Shown in pieces: positions 37,237 through 44,892 of a stretch of DNA of 64,000 bases; positions within the stretch are counted from its first letter, which is position 1; each line of letters opens with the position of its first letter. A model generated the notes under the pieces. It saw nothing but the letters and a program-made list of their open reading frames with translations. It did no database searches and was not told the DNA's origin. The position numbers were made by a program, and so were the translations under genes. This DNA comes from Pyxidicoccus parkwaysis (GTDB lineage: Bacteria; Myxococcota; Myxococcia; Myxococcales; Myxococcaceae): positions 4,020,001 to 4,084,000 of the forward strand of contig NZ_CP071090.1 of assembly GCF_017301735.1 (NCBI RefSeq), read 5' to 3'.

Positions 37237-37395
37237 TCAGGGCATGCACTCCGACTCGCCCGGGATGTTGCACTGGGAGATCTGCGCCAGCGCCACGAAG
37301 GGCTGCTCCCAGAGGATGGCGGGCGGCTCGTACTTCGGCCGGGCCTCGGAGGCCGGGGCCGGCGCAGCTTTCAGGTCAGGGTTCCGGTCCGTCAT
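37237..37395 (-). CDS. 52-residue two-cysteine peptide, candidate precursor
   Basis: A short gene placed between the PQQ-propeller protein (17 bp upstream) and the HprK-like kinase (17 bp downstream). Residues 1-20 are Ala/Pro-rich, then KYEPPAILWEQPF (21-33), a motif like those in leader regions of small peptides linked to PqqD proteins, and the end contains SQC at 40-42 and SEC at 48-50. The two Ser-x-Cys units are 8 residues apart. It has no signal peptide. It fits a modified peptide precursor: serines for the kinase, cysteines for cross-links. No peptide database search was possible. Confidence 0.6.
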   Translation of the reverse strand: MTDRNPDLKAAPAPASEARPKYEPPAILWEQPFVALAQISQCNIPGESECMP

Positions 37396-37412
37396 GGAAG
37401 AAGGCTCTTTTC

Positions 37413-40400
37413 TCACGGAAAGGGTACCGGGAAAGCGCAGATGCGGCCATCTTCCGAGCCCACATGCAAGCGGCTCGCGGTGGTGTCCACCGTCGGCGTC
37501 CCGATGCGCTGCGCTCCGCCAATCGAGACCTGCTGCGAATCCGTTCCATCGGTCAGCTCGAGCTGGTGCACCTTCCCATCCGAGCTTCCCACGTAGACAC
37601 GCGCCACCGCGTTGCGGTTGAAACCGAATGTCCCGGACGGCGAGGCAATCGCCCTGCTCCACTTCATCGCCGGGGCCGTGCCTCCGGCCGGCGTGTCCCA
37701 GAGCTCCACCCGGCCCGCGGCGATGCTGGCCACGAAGCCGCCGCCCTGCGGGCGCACGAAACTGGTGAAGGCGGGCGTGCCCGGCGACGGGCGCGTGGCG
37801 ACGGTGACGTCCCACGCCGGCTGCAGCGTGGTGGCGTTCACCGCGTGGACGACACCGTCGCTGTCCGTCGCGTAGATGAGGTTCGTCACCGCGTTGCGCA
37901 CGAGGCTCACGTCGATGTCGCCCACCGGCAGCCTCGCGACTTCCTGGGCCGTGCTGGTGGCCAGCGTGTTGAGGACGCGCAGCGTGGCCGTGCCCCCGTT
38001 CGTCTTCGTGCCGATGAAGAGGCGGTTGTTCGTGTAGTCCACCACCATGCCGCCGCTGACCATGCCCAGGTCGCCGGGCTGGTACGTCCACACCACAGCG
38101 CCCGTCGCGGCGTTGAGCGCCACCACGCGGTTCTGCGCCGGATTCGACAGGCGCGTGGCGAAGAACACCAGGTCCCGGTTCGGGTGCGCGGACTGGTACG
38201 CCGCGTTCGCGAAGTCGTAGAGCTGCGTGACGGGGAACGACTGGATGGTGCCGATGGGCGCGCCACCATTGTCCCACCGCCACAGCGGCTGGCCGGTGCT
38301 GGTGTTGACGGCATACGCGACGCCGTTCTGGTCACCCACCAGGATGTACTGGCCGGGCAGGCCATGCAGCGGCACCACGGGGTAGCGGCTGCCGATGAGG
38401 CCCGTCAGCGGCAGCGGCCTCCAGCGCTCCGCGCCATCCTGCGACGGGTTGCTCACCTGCGTGAGGTTCGCCACCAGGGAGTTGTTGAAGGCGCTGAAGA
38501 TGCCCACACCCAGCTCGGTGACGGGCTGCTGCCGCGCATCCAGGCCCACCGAGTAGCACCACAGCGGCGCATTGGTGAGCCGCGCCTTCGGAGTGGCGAC
38601 GAGCGCCGCCGACGTGGGCCGGTTGCCCGCCGAGTACCAGCGCACGTCATCCGCGTTGTACACGCGGTAGTAGTACGTCGAGTCGTTGGCCGCGGTGGTG
38701 TCCGTGAAGCTGGAGGCCGTGCTGAAGTCGTCCGTGTAGACGACGGTGGCATTGCCCACCGTGTTGCCCACCGCGTAGCTCCGGCCCTGCACGGGCGGGG
38801 TGTTCGGCGCGGCGCCCACCGCGCGCAGCACCAGCACGCCGCTGTGCAGCGAGGGGTTGTCCCACGTCAGCGTCACGCTCGCATCGCGAGCCACCGCCGT
38901 GAGGCGCTCCACCTCCGGAGCCGTGCCCGTGAGAAGCGTCACCGGCGCCTCGACGCGGATGGGCGGCTCGTTGAAGTCATCCACCAGGCTGAGCCGGTGA
39001 CGGAACGGCGTGGGCGCGCTGAGCGACGTCCCGGAGGCGAAGTTCGTATACGTCACGGTGAACGTGGCCGAGCCGTTGACGGGAATGCCCGTCCCCGTGG
39101 CGTCCCAGGTGATGTTGCCGGTGGTGCCACTGCGGGTTCCGGTCCACCCGGTGGGCGAGGCCATGCTGCCGAAGGTGAAGTAGTTGATTGCCGGCCGCAG
39201 CAACTGGACCTGGACGATGGGCAGCGTGCCGCGGTTCTCCACCTGGTACGTGAACGTCTGGCTGGTGGCGTTGGCGGCAACCGCCTCCGGGCTGACGCGC
39301 ACGCGCTGCAGAACGATGCTGCCGCGCGCCGAGTCCACGAGGTCACCCGCGAGGGCCACGCCATTTCGCGTCGCATCCGCCTGCGCCCGGAAGAGGTAGT
39401 CCGCGCGCTCCGCGCCGGTGACGCGGTAGCTCCAGACGAACTGCGCGGACGTCCCGGGCGCGAGCCGGCTCACACTGGCCGGTGTGGGCCCCGACAGCGC
39501 CGTCAAGGTAGCCGAGCCCTGGGTGACGAGCGCGCGAGGACTCACGTTCACGAGCGAGTCCGTGGTGGACGTGTTCGTCACCGTCATGCGCACCTGCACC
39601 GTGTCGTTCGTGAACGCATCCACGCTGTCCACGTCGACGGACGAGGCCAGCGTGCCCACGTTCACCATGGGCGTGCTCGCCACCTGCGAGGTGGCATTGT
39701 TGTTATTGGTGGCCTGGATCTGCGCCACCGTCGTGCCGGTGGAAGTCACCTGGGCGCGGACTCCGAAGACGCCCGCGTTGCGCACCGGCAGGTTCAGCGT
39801 GAACGGGGTCGGCTCCGTGCTCACCACGTTGAAGTTGACGGAGCCGGTGCCAGTCGAAGGCCCTATAGCCGTGACGTTGTTCATCGCCGCGGAGGAGCGG
39901 TTCTCGACGACGATGCGGGCCGCGAGCTCCTCGTTGAGGCCCAGCGCGGGCGGGCGGAGGACGACCTGGCTCGACAGCGCCGAGCGCACCCACTGATTCG
40001 CGGTGCCCAAGGTGGTCGTGAAGTTACCGTTGCCCTGGCACTGGTCAGCAGCCGTGACTGACGTGAACCGCTCCGTCAGCCGGTCGGCAGCGACTGATGA
40101 AGGAATCATGCGAAGGGTGAAGCGGGCCTGCTCGCCCTGCCCCAGGCCGTTGGTGCCACTCGCGCAGGATGCCGTCGTGGAGAAGGTGATCTGCCGCGTG
40201 CCGACGTTGAGGAACGTCACCTGCCATCCCGTGGGAGGCGTGCTGTAAAGGACGGTGTAGCCCGTGTTGGGCAGGGTGAACGTGACGCTCGTCATCCGGC
40301 GCGAGTTGTTGTTCGACGTGTTGCGGACGTCGACCGTCACCTCGGAGACCTCATCCATGACCACACGCGCGGTGGTCTCGCCCGGCGCGGGAACGGTGGT

Positions 40401-40487
40401 GAGGCTGAAGGTACGGGCCTGCGCCGCCGCGAGCGTCGGCACCAGGAGCGCGAGGAGTACCGCGAGGCGGGCGTTGAGGAGATTCAT
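37413..40487 (-). CDS. large secreted protein with Ig/CARDB-like repeats, FN3 and PQQ-like beta-propeller
   Basis: A 1024-residue exported protein. It has a signal peptide (MNLLNARLAVLLALLVPTLA, then AAQA), several CARDB/Ig-like beta domains (about 25-540), a fibronectin III-like domain (about 540-640, VERLTAVARDASVTLTWDNP), and a C-terminal PQQ-like propeller (about 650-1024) with blades such as VAYAVNTSTGQPLWRW, VVALNAATGAVVWTY and VYVGSSDGKVHQLELTDG. These blades bind no PQQ in many proteins of this type and act as scaffolds. The ATG at 40487 is used; a GTG at 40502 is possible. It lies 16 bp after the lipoprotein gene. Function unknown. Confidence 0.75.
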   Translation of the reverse strand: MNLLNARLAVLLALLVPTLAAAQARTFSLTTVPAPGETTARVVMDEVSEVTVDVRNTSNNNSRRMTSVTFTLPNTGYTVLYSTPPTGWQVTFLNVGTRQITFSTTASCASGTNGLGQGEQARFTLRMIPSSVAADRLTERFTSVTAADQCQGNGNFTTTLGTANQWVRSALSSQVVLRPPALGLNEELAARIVVENRSSAAMNNVTAIGPSTGTGSVNFNVVSTEPTPFTLNLPVRNAGVFGVRAQVTSTGTTVAQIQATNNNNATSQVASTPMVNVGTLASSVDVDSVDAFTNDTVQVRMTVTNTSTTDSLVNVSPRALVTQGSATLTALSGPTPASVSRLAPGTSAQFVWSYRVTGAERADYLFRAQADATRNGVALAGDLVDSARGSIVLQRVRVSPEAVAANATSQTFTYQVENRGTLPIVQVQLLRPAINYFTFGSMASPTGWTGTRSGTTGNITWDATGTGIPVNGSATFTVTYTNFASGTSLSAPTPFRHRLSLVDDFNEPPIRVEAPVTLLTGTAPEVERLTAVARDASVTLTWDNPSLHSGVLVLRAVGAAPNTPPVQGRSYAVGNTVGNATVVYTDDFSTASSFTDTTAANDSTYYYRVYNADDVRWYSAGNRPTSAALVATPKARLTNAPLWCYSVGLDARQQPVTELGVGIFSAFNNSLVANLTQVSNPSQDGAERWRPLPLTGLIGSRYPVVPLHGLPGQYILVGDQNGVAYAVNTSTGQPLWRWDNGGAPIGTIQSFPVTQLYDFANAAYQSAHPNRDLVFFATRLSNPAQNRVVALNAATGAVVWTYQPGDLGMVSGGMVVDYTNNRLFIGTKTNGGTATLRVLNTLATSTAQEVARLPVGDIDVSLVRNAVTNLIYATDSDGVVHAVNATTLQPAWDVTVATRPSPGTPAFTSFVRPQGGGFVASIAAGRVELWDTPAGGTAPAMKWSRAIASPSGTFGFNRNAVARVYVGSSDGKVHQLELTDGTDSQQVSIGGAQRIGTPTVDTTASRLHVGSEDGRICAFPVPFP

Positions 40488-40503
40488 GGCAGCGGCCCTC
40501 ACG

Positions 40504-41037
40504 TCACGGGTCCAGGGTGAAGGCGGCCGTGGTCAGCGGCTGCCCGTCGAGGAAGAAGCGCACCTGCCACGTCCCACTCATGCCCGTCGTCGCCACGGTC
40601 GTCCCCGCCACCGGCAGCGAGAAGCGCACCGTGTGGCTCACCTCGGGCGGCGCCTCCACCACCGACGAGCGCCGCTCGTAGGCATGGCCGGCCGGCGAGA
40701 CGAACTCCACCTCCACCGTGCCCTTGCCGTGGACGCCGCCCACCGTCAGGTCCACGTCCACCTGAGACACCGACGAGAGACCCCGGGCGCCCTCCTCCAG
40801 GCCGACGACGGCGGCGCTGCCCGTCACGGGGATGATGACCGGGGCGGGCTCGACTTCCGCGGCCGGCGGCGGGCGCGCGGTCTCCGGGCCGTTGCCGAGA
40901 ACGTCCGTGGCCGGAAGCGGCTCCGAGGGCTGCTCATCCGTATTGCCCGGCGGATCCACCGGGGCGAGGGGGGACTTCCCCTCCGTGCATGCGGACAGGC
41001 ACAACGCCGCCGCGAGGAACGCCGTGCGCGCTCGCAT
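40504..41037 (-). CDS. lipoprotein with Pro-rich linker and C-terminal beta domain
   Basis: A 177-residue predicted lipoprotein (MRARTAFLAAALCLSAC, lipobox ending at Cys17). A Pro/Glu-rich linker (about 20-70) leads to a beta-sandwich-like domain (about 75-177) with VSQVDVDLTVGG and GTWQVRFFLDGQ, similar to the Ig-like domains of the next gene. The ATG at 41037 has AGGAGGT seven bases upstream and overlaps the PqqD stop by one base. Its position directly before the large propeller protein suggests a shared role at the cell surface. No family was recognised. Confidence 0.7.
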   Translation of the reverse strand: MRARTAFLAAALCLSACTEGKSPLAPVDPPGNTDEQPSEPLPATDVLGNGPETARPPPAAEVEPAPVIIPVTGSAAVVGLEEGARGLSSVSQVDVDLTVGGVHGKGTVEVEFVSPAGHAYERRSSVVEAPPEVSHTVRFSLPVAGTTVATTGMSGTWQVRFFLDGQPLTTAAFTLDP

Positions 41038-41333
41038 CACAGTACCTCCTGCGTCTCGTCAATGAGGCCCAACCGGGCCAACTCCGTCAGGAACCGCAGC
41101 GTGTCGTCGAGGACCTGCTGCACGTTCGCCTTGTATTCCCGCGCCACCTGCTCCGCCACATCGCGCGCGGTGCGCGTCCCGTCGCAGAGCTCCCAGACGC
41201 GAATCGCCGTCGGGTTCAACCCGCGCAGCGTGTTCCCATCCGCGTCCAGCACGATGTAGTCCGAGCCGAACCGCTGGCCTGACACGCCCTCGCGAGGACG
41301 GGGGATTCGGTTCTCCCGGAAGCCCGCGCTCAT
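41037..41333 (-). CDS. PqqD-family protein (RiPP recognition element-like)
   Basis: A 98-residue PqqD-like protein, full length for the family. The winged-helix pattern is visible: YIVLDADGNTLRGLNPTAIRVWELCDG, then ARDVAEQVAREY and LRFLTELARLGLID. PqqD folds bind the leader of a precursor peptide and hand it to a modifying enzyme. It overlaps the S26 peptidase stop by four bases (ATGA) and its own stop overlaps the lipoprotein start by one. It is in the same operon as the short peptide and the HprK-like kinase, so it is the likely leader-binding protein. No radical SAM enzyme is nearby. Confidence 0.85.
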   Translation of the reverse strand: MSAGFRENRIPRPREGVSGQRFGSDYIVLDADGNTLRGLNPTAIRVWELCDGTRTARDVAEQVAREYKANVQQVLDDTLRFLTELARLGLIDETQEVL

Positions 41334-41737
41334 GAGCGCCCTCCCCGTCTCAGCAGCGCCGCCAGCCGCCACTTCACCACCACCCGCAAGCGCCCCAGCC
41401 ACGACGGGCCCGAATCCCAATCGTCATTCAGGACCACCCCGCTCCGGCGCACACTGCGCACCAGGCCCAGCACGCGCGACGGCGGCAGCGGCGGGTCGTC
41501 CGAGGGCGAGTTGTCCCCGCGCAGCGCCAGCACGCCCGCGTCACACCGCTTCACCCGGTGCAGCACCAGCGCATGATCAAATCGCGCGAGCACCACCTCA
41601 CCGGGTCGCGGCTCGCGCGCGAGCGGCTCCACTCCCGCCAAGTCTCCCGAACGCAACGATGGCCACATGCTGTCCCCCCGCACGGGGATCCAGCGTAGCG
41701 CCAGCGGCACGGTGGAATGGGAAGATTCTGACGTCAT
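41330..41737 (-). CDS. S26/S24-type serine peptidase
   Basis: A 135-residue signal-peptidase-like protein. RGDSMWPSLRSGD at 20-32 holds the catalytic Ser23 in the S26/S24 box, HRVKRCD at 60-66 gives the candidate general-base Lys63, and ALRGDNSPSDD the closing box. It lacks a clear N-terminal membrane anchor, unlike normal signal peptidase I, and is short, so it is a specialised form. It opens the operon with PqqD and may cut the small peptide. The ATG at 41737 has no strong ribosome site; the proposed promoter region is 41738-41920. Confidence 0.75.
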   Translation of the reverse strand: MTSESSHSTVPLALRWIPVRGDSMWPSLRSGDLAGVEPLAREPRPGEVVLARFDHALVLHRVKRCDAGVLALRGDNSPSDDPPLPPSRVLGLVRSVRRSGVVLNDDWDSGPSWLGRLRVVVKWRLAALLRRGGRS

Positions 41738-41920
41738 CAGAGAATGGGAACTCTACCCCACCCGCACTGGGACGGCGAGCAAAGCAGGCGCCACTCCCCC
41801 TGACTTTCCCGGGGGTTACACGCCTGCCCGCTCTTCAAGGCTCCCAGGGGAGTCCCCGGTCTCCCGGACGCCTCCCGGCCAATCAGGTGGCGGCGGGAGG
41901 CACCGGAAGTCACCGGAACG

Positions 41921-43201
41921 TCAGGCCGGCGCCGCGTCGCGGTGGGCGCGGAGCGCCTTCGCCACGTCGTCCAACGTCACGGGGATGGGCTCGCCACCGG
42001 CCATGCGCTTCAGCTTCGCCTGGCCGCTGGTGCGCTCGGCCTCACCAAGGACGAGCGTGAAGTGCGCGCCGCTCTTGTCCGCGCGCTTCATCTGGCTCTT
42101 GAGGCTGCCGCCGCGCGTGTCGAAGTCCACGCGCAACCCCTCACGGCGCAGGCGGCTGGTCAGGGTGAGGGCCAGGTCCTGCGAGCCCTCGTCCACCGCG
42201 ACCACGAAGAGGTCCGGCGCCTGGGTGAACTTCTTGCCGCTCTCCTTGAGCAGCAACACCAGCCGGTCCAGGCCCATGGCGAAGCCCACGGCGGGCACGT
42301 CCGGCCCACCCAGGCCCTTCATCATCGTGTCGTAGCGGCCGCCACCGCCCACGGTGCTGGCGGTGCCCAGCGCGGGGTGCGCGGCGATGAACTCGAAGAC
42401 GGTGCGCGTGTAGTAGTCCAGGCCGCGCACCATGCGCGGATTCACCACGTACTTGATGCCCAGCCCCGTCAGCTTGCGCTGCAAGTCGTTGAAGTGCGCG
42501 CGGCACGGCTCGCACAGGAACTCGAGCACGTTGGGCCCCGCGGCCGCGACGGCCTGGCACTTCTCGTTCTTGCAGTCGAGCACGCGCAGCGGGTTCGTCT
42601 CCATGCGCCGCTGGCAGTCACCGCACAACTCCTCGCGGTGCGCCTTCAGGTACTCCACCAGCTTCGCGTGGTACGCGGGCCGGCACGCCTCGTCGCCCAG
42701 GGAGTTGAGGTTGAGGGAGATGTCCTTCAGGTCCAACGACTCGAGGAACTGGACCACCATGTCCATCATCTCGACGTCCTGGGCGGCCTCCTTCGCGCCG
42801 TAGGCCTCCGCGCCGATTTGATAGAACTGCCGGTAGCGGCCCGTCTTCATCCGCTCGTACCGGAACATGGGCCCCATGTAGAACCAGCGGGTGACGGGCT
42901 CCTGGTTGTTGACGGAGTGCTCGATGTACGCGCGCGCCGCGGGCGCGGTGCCCTCGGGACGGAGCGACAGGCTGCGGCCGCCCTTGTCCTCGAAGGTGTA
43001 CATCTCCTTGCCGACGATGTCCGTCTCCTCGCCCACGCTGCGCACGAAGAGCGCGGTGTCCTCCACCATGGGCGTTCGGATCTCTCCGTAGCCGAACCGG
43101 CCAAACACGTCGCGGGCCCGTCCCTCCACGGACTGCCAGATCTCGATCTCCCCCGGGAGGAGATCGTTCATGCCCTTCACACCGGAGATCTTCTGACTCA
43201 C
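41921..43201 (-). CDS. hisS: histidyl-tRNA synthetase
   Basis: A 426-residue class II synthetase. The class II motif 2 is WFYMGPMFRYERMKTGRYRQF (about residues 112-132), and the histidine-A boxes are VRGLDYYTRTVFEF and GGGGRYD; the C-terminal anticodon-binding domain (about 330-426) begins PDLFVVAVDEG. It charges tRNA-His. The GTG start at 43201 overlaps the psd stop by four bases, so both are coupled. Its insertion domain carries several Cys pairs (CGDC, CKNEKC, CEPC) that could bind zinc. Confidence 0.96.
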   Translation of the reverse strand: MSQKISGVKGMNDLLPGEIEIWQSVEGRARDVFGRFGYGEIRTPMVEDTALFVRSVGEETDIVGKEMYTFEDKGGRSLSLRPEGTAPAARAYIEHSVNNQEPVTRWFYMGPMFRYERMKTGRYRQFYQIGAEAYGAKEAAQDVEMMDMVVQFLESLDLKDISLNLNSLGDEACRPAYHAKLVEYLKAHREELCGDCQRRMETNPLRVLDCKNEKCQAVAAAGPNVLEFLCEPCRAHFNDLQRKLTGLGIKYVVNPRMVRGLDYYTRTVFEFIAAHPALGTASTVGGGGRYDTMMKGLGGPDVPAVGFAMGLDRLVLLLKESGKKFTQAPDLFVVAVDEGSQDLALTLTSRLRREGLRVDFDTRGGSLKSQMKRADKSGAHFTLVLGEAERTSGQAKLKRMAGGEPIPVTLDDVAKALRAHRDAAPA

Positions 43202-44040
43202 GTAATCACTCCAATGCGCTTGCCCAGCCGCACCACCGCCTCCTCCTTGAGGCTGTCGTCCCAGACGACGCGCTTGGGCTCGAAGAGGAGGATGACGGTG
43301 GAGCCCATCTCGAAGCGGCCCAGCTCGCCGCCCTTCTCCACCTTGAAGCCCGACTCGTACCTGTGCACCTTGCCCGGCTTGCCCGAGTGCGTGAGCACGT
43401 CGTCGTACGACGCCTTGATGCGCGACACGCAGGTGGCGCCCACCTTCACCACGGCGCACTTGCCCGCCACCGTGTCCAGGTACGTCACGAGCCGCTCGTT
43501 GACGCAGAACAGGGACTGCTTGTTCTTCACCGACGCGGGGTTCACCGGCCAGAACTCACCGGGGATGTACGCGTAGCCCGTAATCGTGCCGCCCAGCGGA
43601 GCGTGGATGCGGTGGTAGTCGCGCGGGGAGAGGTAGATGGTCGTCCAGGCGCCGCCGTGGAACGGCTTCGCGGCCTCCGAGTCACCGAGGAGCTCGTCCA
43701 CCGTGTACTCGATGCCCTTGGCCTGGAGGCACCGGCCCTCGTCCGAGTAGCCCACCTGGGACACGCGGCCGTCCACCGGGGACACCACCACCTTCTCGCC
43801 CGCGTCGATGGGCCGCAGGCCCGGCTTCAGGCCACGGGTGAAGAACTCGGCGAAGGTCGGGTAGCGCTCGAACGCATGCTCGGCCTCCTCCATGTCCACG
43901 TTGTACGCCTTGGCGAAGGCACGCATCGCCATGTGGTGGACGGGCGCCGGAGCCGGAAGGCGCGTGGCCAGGCCCACCACGTGGGAGATGGCCGACTTGG
44001 GCAACAGCTGCATCAACTTCATGAAGGTCTGGTCGTTCAT
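43198..44040 (-). CDS. psd: phosphatidylserine decarboxylase proenzyme
   Basis: A 280-residue Psd. The self-cleavage motif, normally LGST, is read here as MGST at residues 245-248; Ser247 becomes the pyruvoyl cofactor. Other family landmarks are SPVDGRVSQVG, the HRIHAPLGG segment and the INPASV-like NPASVKNKQSLFCVNER block. It makes phosphatidylethanolamine from phosphatidylserine in the inner membrane. The ATG at 44040 is chosen with AAGG upstream; the longer frame has no homology. It is coupled to hisS, an unusual pairing. Confidence 0.94.
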   Translation of the reverse strand: MNDQTFMKLMQLLPKSAISHVVGLATRLPAPAPVHHMAMRAFAKAYNVDMEEAEHAFERYPTFAEFFTRGLKPGLRPIDAGEKVVVSPVDGRVSQVGYSDEGRCLQAKGIEYTVDELLGDSEAAKPFHGGAWTTIYLSPRDYHRIHAPLGGTITGYAYIPGEFWPVNPASVKNKQSLFCVNERLVTYLDTVAGKCAVVKVGATCVSRIKASYDDVLTHSGKPGKVHRYESGFKVEKGGELGRFEMGSTVILLFEPKRVVWDDSLKEEAVVRLGKRIGVIT

Positions 44041-44116
44041 TCGCCTTGGGTGCTTCAAAAAGAGTCGGAAGGAGCCCGCCGCGCCTGACGGGCCCACGGG
44101 GCGCCAGGGCGGAGTC

Positions 44117-44836
44117 TTAACGTCCCGCGTCCGCCCCGGGCTGCGGCACCGCGCCGCCATCGGCGGTGACTGTCACGGTGCGAACGGCGCTCTTCGGTAA
44201 CAGCGTGAGGACCTTCCCCTGTTCGATGAGCAGCAGCGAGCCCACATGCCCGGGGTACTCCAGGCGGCAGGACGTGCGGTCGGCCAGCTCCCACGTCTCG
44301 CGCATGCCCCGCCCCTCCACGTCGAGCGGCGAGCCGCGCTGGAAGCAGCCACGGAAGCCCGACACCAGCTCGGACGCGGGGGTGCCCGACTGGGGACCGG
44401 CGGGCCCCGCGTCCGGCGGGCCGGCGTCCGGAAGCTCGGCCGGGGCCTGGGGCTCCTCCCGGGGGCTCAGCGTGGGCATGGACGTGCCGGCGGGGACTTC
44501 ATGCGCGGTGGCAATGGCCTTCTCCCGGGCATCCGCGTCGGCCTGCATGCGGGCGCGGCCCGCCTGGATGCGCTGGAGCAGCTCGCGGGCGCCCTGGGCG
44601 TCCAGGCTGTCCTCCGGCACGCGCTGGAGCTGCGCCTCGATTTCACCAATCTGCGGGTCCAGGAACGCGGCATCCAGCTTCTGCGCGTACAGCGAGCGGA
44701 AGCGGCGGGCGGCCTCCTCGTAGTCGGCGGAGGGCCCCGAGTCGCGCTTGCATGCCACGGGCGCCAGCACGAGCAGGAGGACGGAGGCGATGCCCGCGAG
44801 GGGCCGGAGGGACACTCGAAGGACGGGGGTACGCAC
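44117..44836 (-). CDS. predicted lipoprotein of unknown function
   Basis: A 239-residue predicted lipoprotein with lipobox APVAC at about residue 29. It has a helical region (about 35-115), a Pro/Gly/Asp-rich linker (about 120-155, including DAGPPDAGPAGPQ), and a C-terminal part with one Cys pair (FRGCFQRG, SCRLEYPGH). I recognise no family. The GTG start has no good ribosome site, so the start is less certain; a later GTG (residue 8) is possible. It is on the same strand as psd-hisS, 76 bp upstream. Confidence 0.6.
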   Translation of the reverse strand: MRTPVLRVSLRPLAGIASVLLLVLAPVACKRDSGPSADYEEAARRFRSLYAQKLDAAFLDPQIGEIEAQLQRVPEDSLDAQGARELLQRIQAGRARMQADADAREKAIATAHEVPAGTSMPTLSPREEPQAPAELPDAGPPDAGPAGPQSGTPASELVSGFRGCFQRGSPLDVEGRGMRETWELADRTSCRLEYPGHVGSLLLIEQGKVLTLLPKSAVRTVTVTADGGAVPQPGADAGR

Positions 44837-44881
44837 GGGACGGGTTTTATGTCACGTCCCCGGCCCCCGTGCCGGGTTTTT
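44837..44881. terminator. nested inverted repeats between the phosphoesterase and lipoprotein genes
   Basis: GGGACG at 44837-44842 pairs with CGTCCC at 44855-44860, and CCCGGC at 44859-44864 pairs with GCCGGG at 44871-44876, followed on the plus strand by TTTTT. On the plus strand this second stem has intrinsic-terminator form, although no plus gene ends here; on the minus strand it may act as a weak terminator of the phosphoesterase gene. Confidence 0.4.
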
Positions 44882-44892
44882 GCACCGCTGCG

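Noticed and set aside
36993..40061. A long plus-strand open frame opposite the propeller protein.
   Set aside because: It is Arg/His/Gly/Val-rich low-complexity, with no domain, and opposes a protein with signal peptide and beta-propeller blades.
36347..41737. A classical lasso-peptide cluster.
   Set aside because: No transglutaminase-like B2 protein or asparagine-synthetase-like C protein is present in or near the operon.
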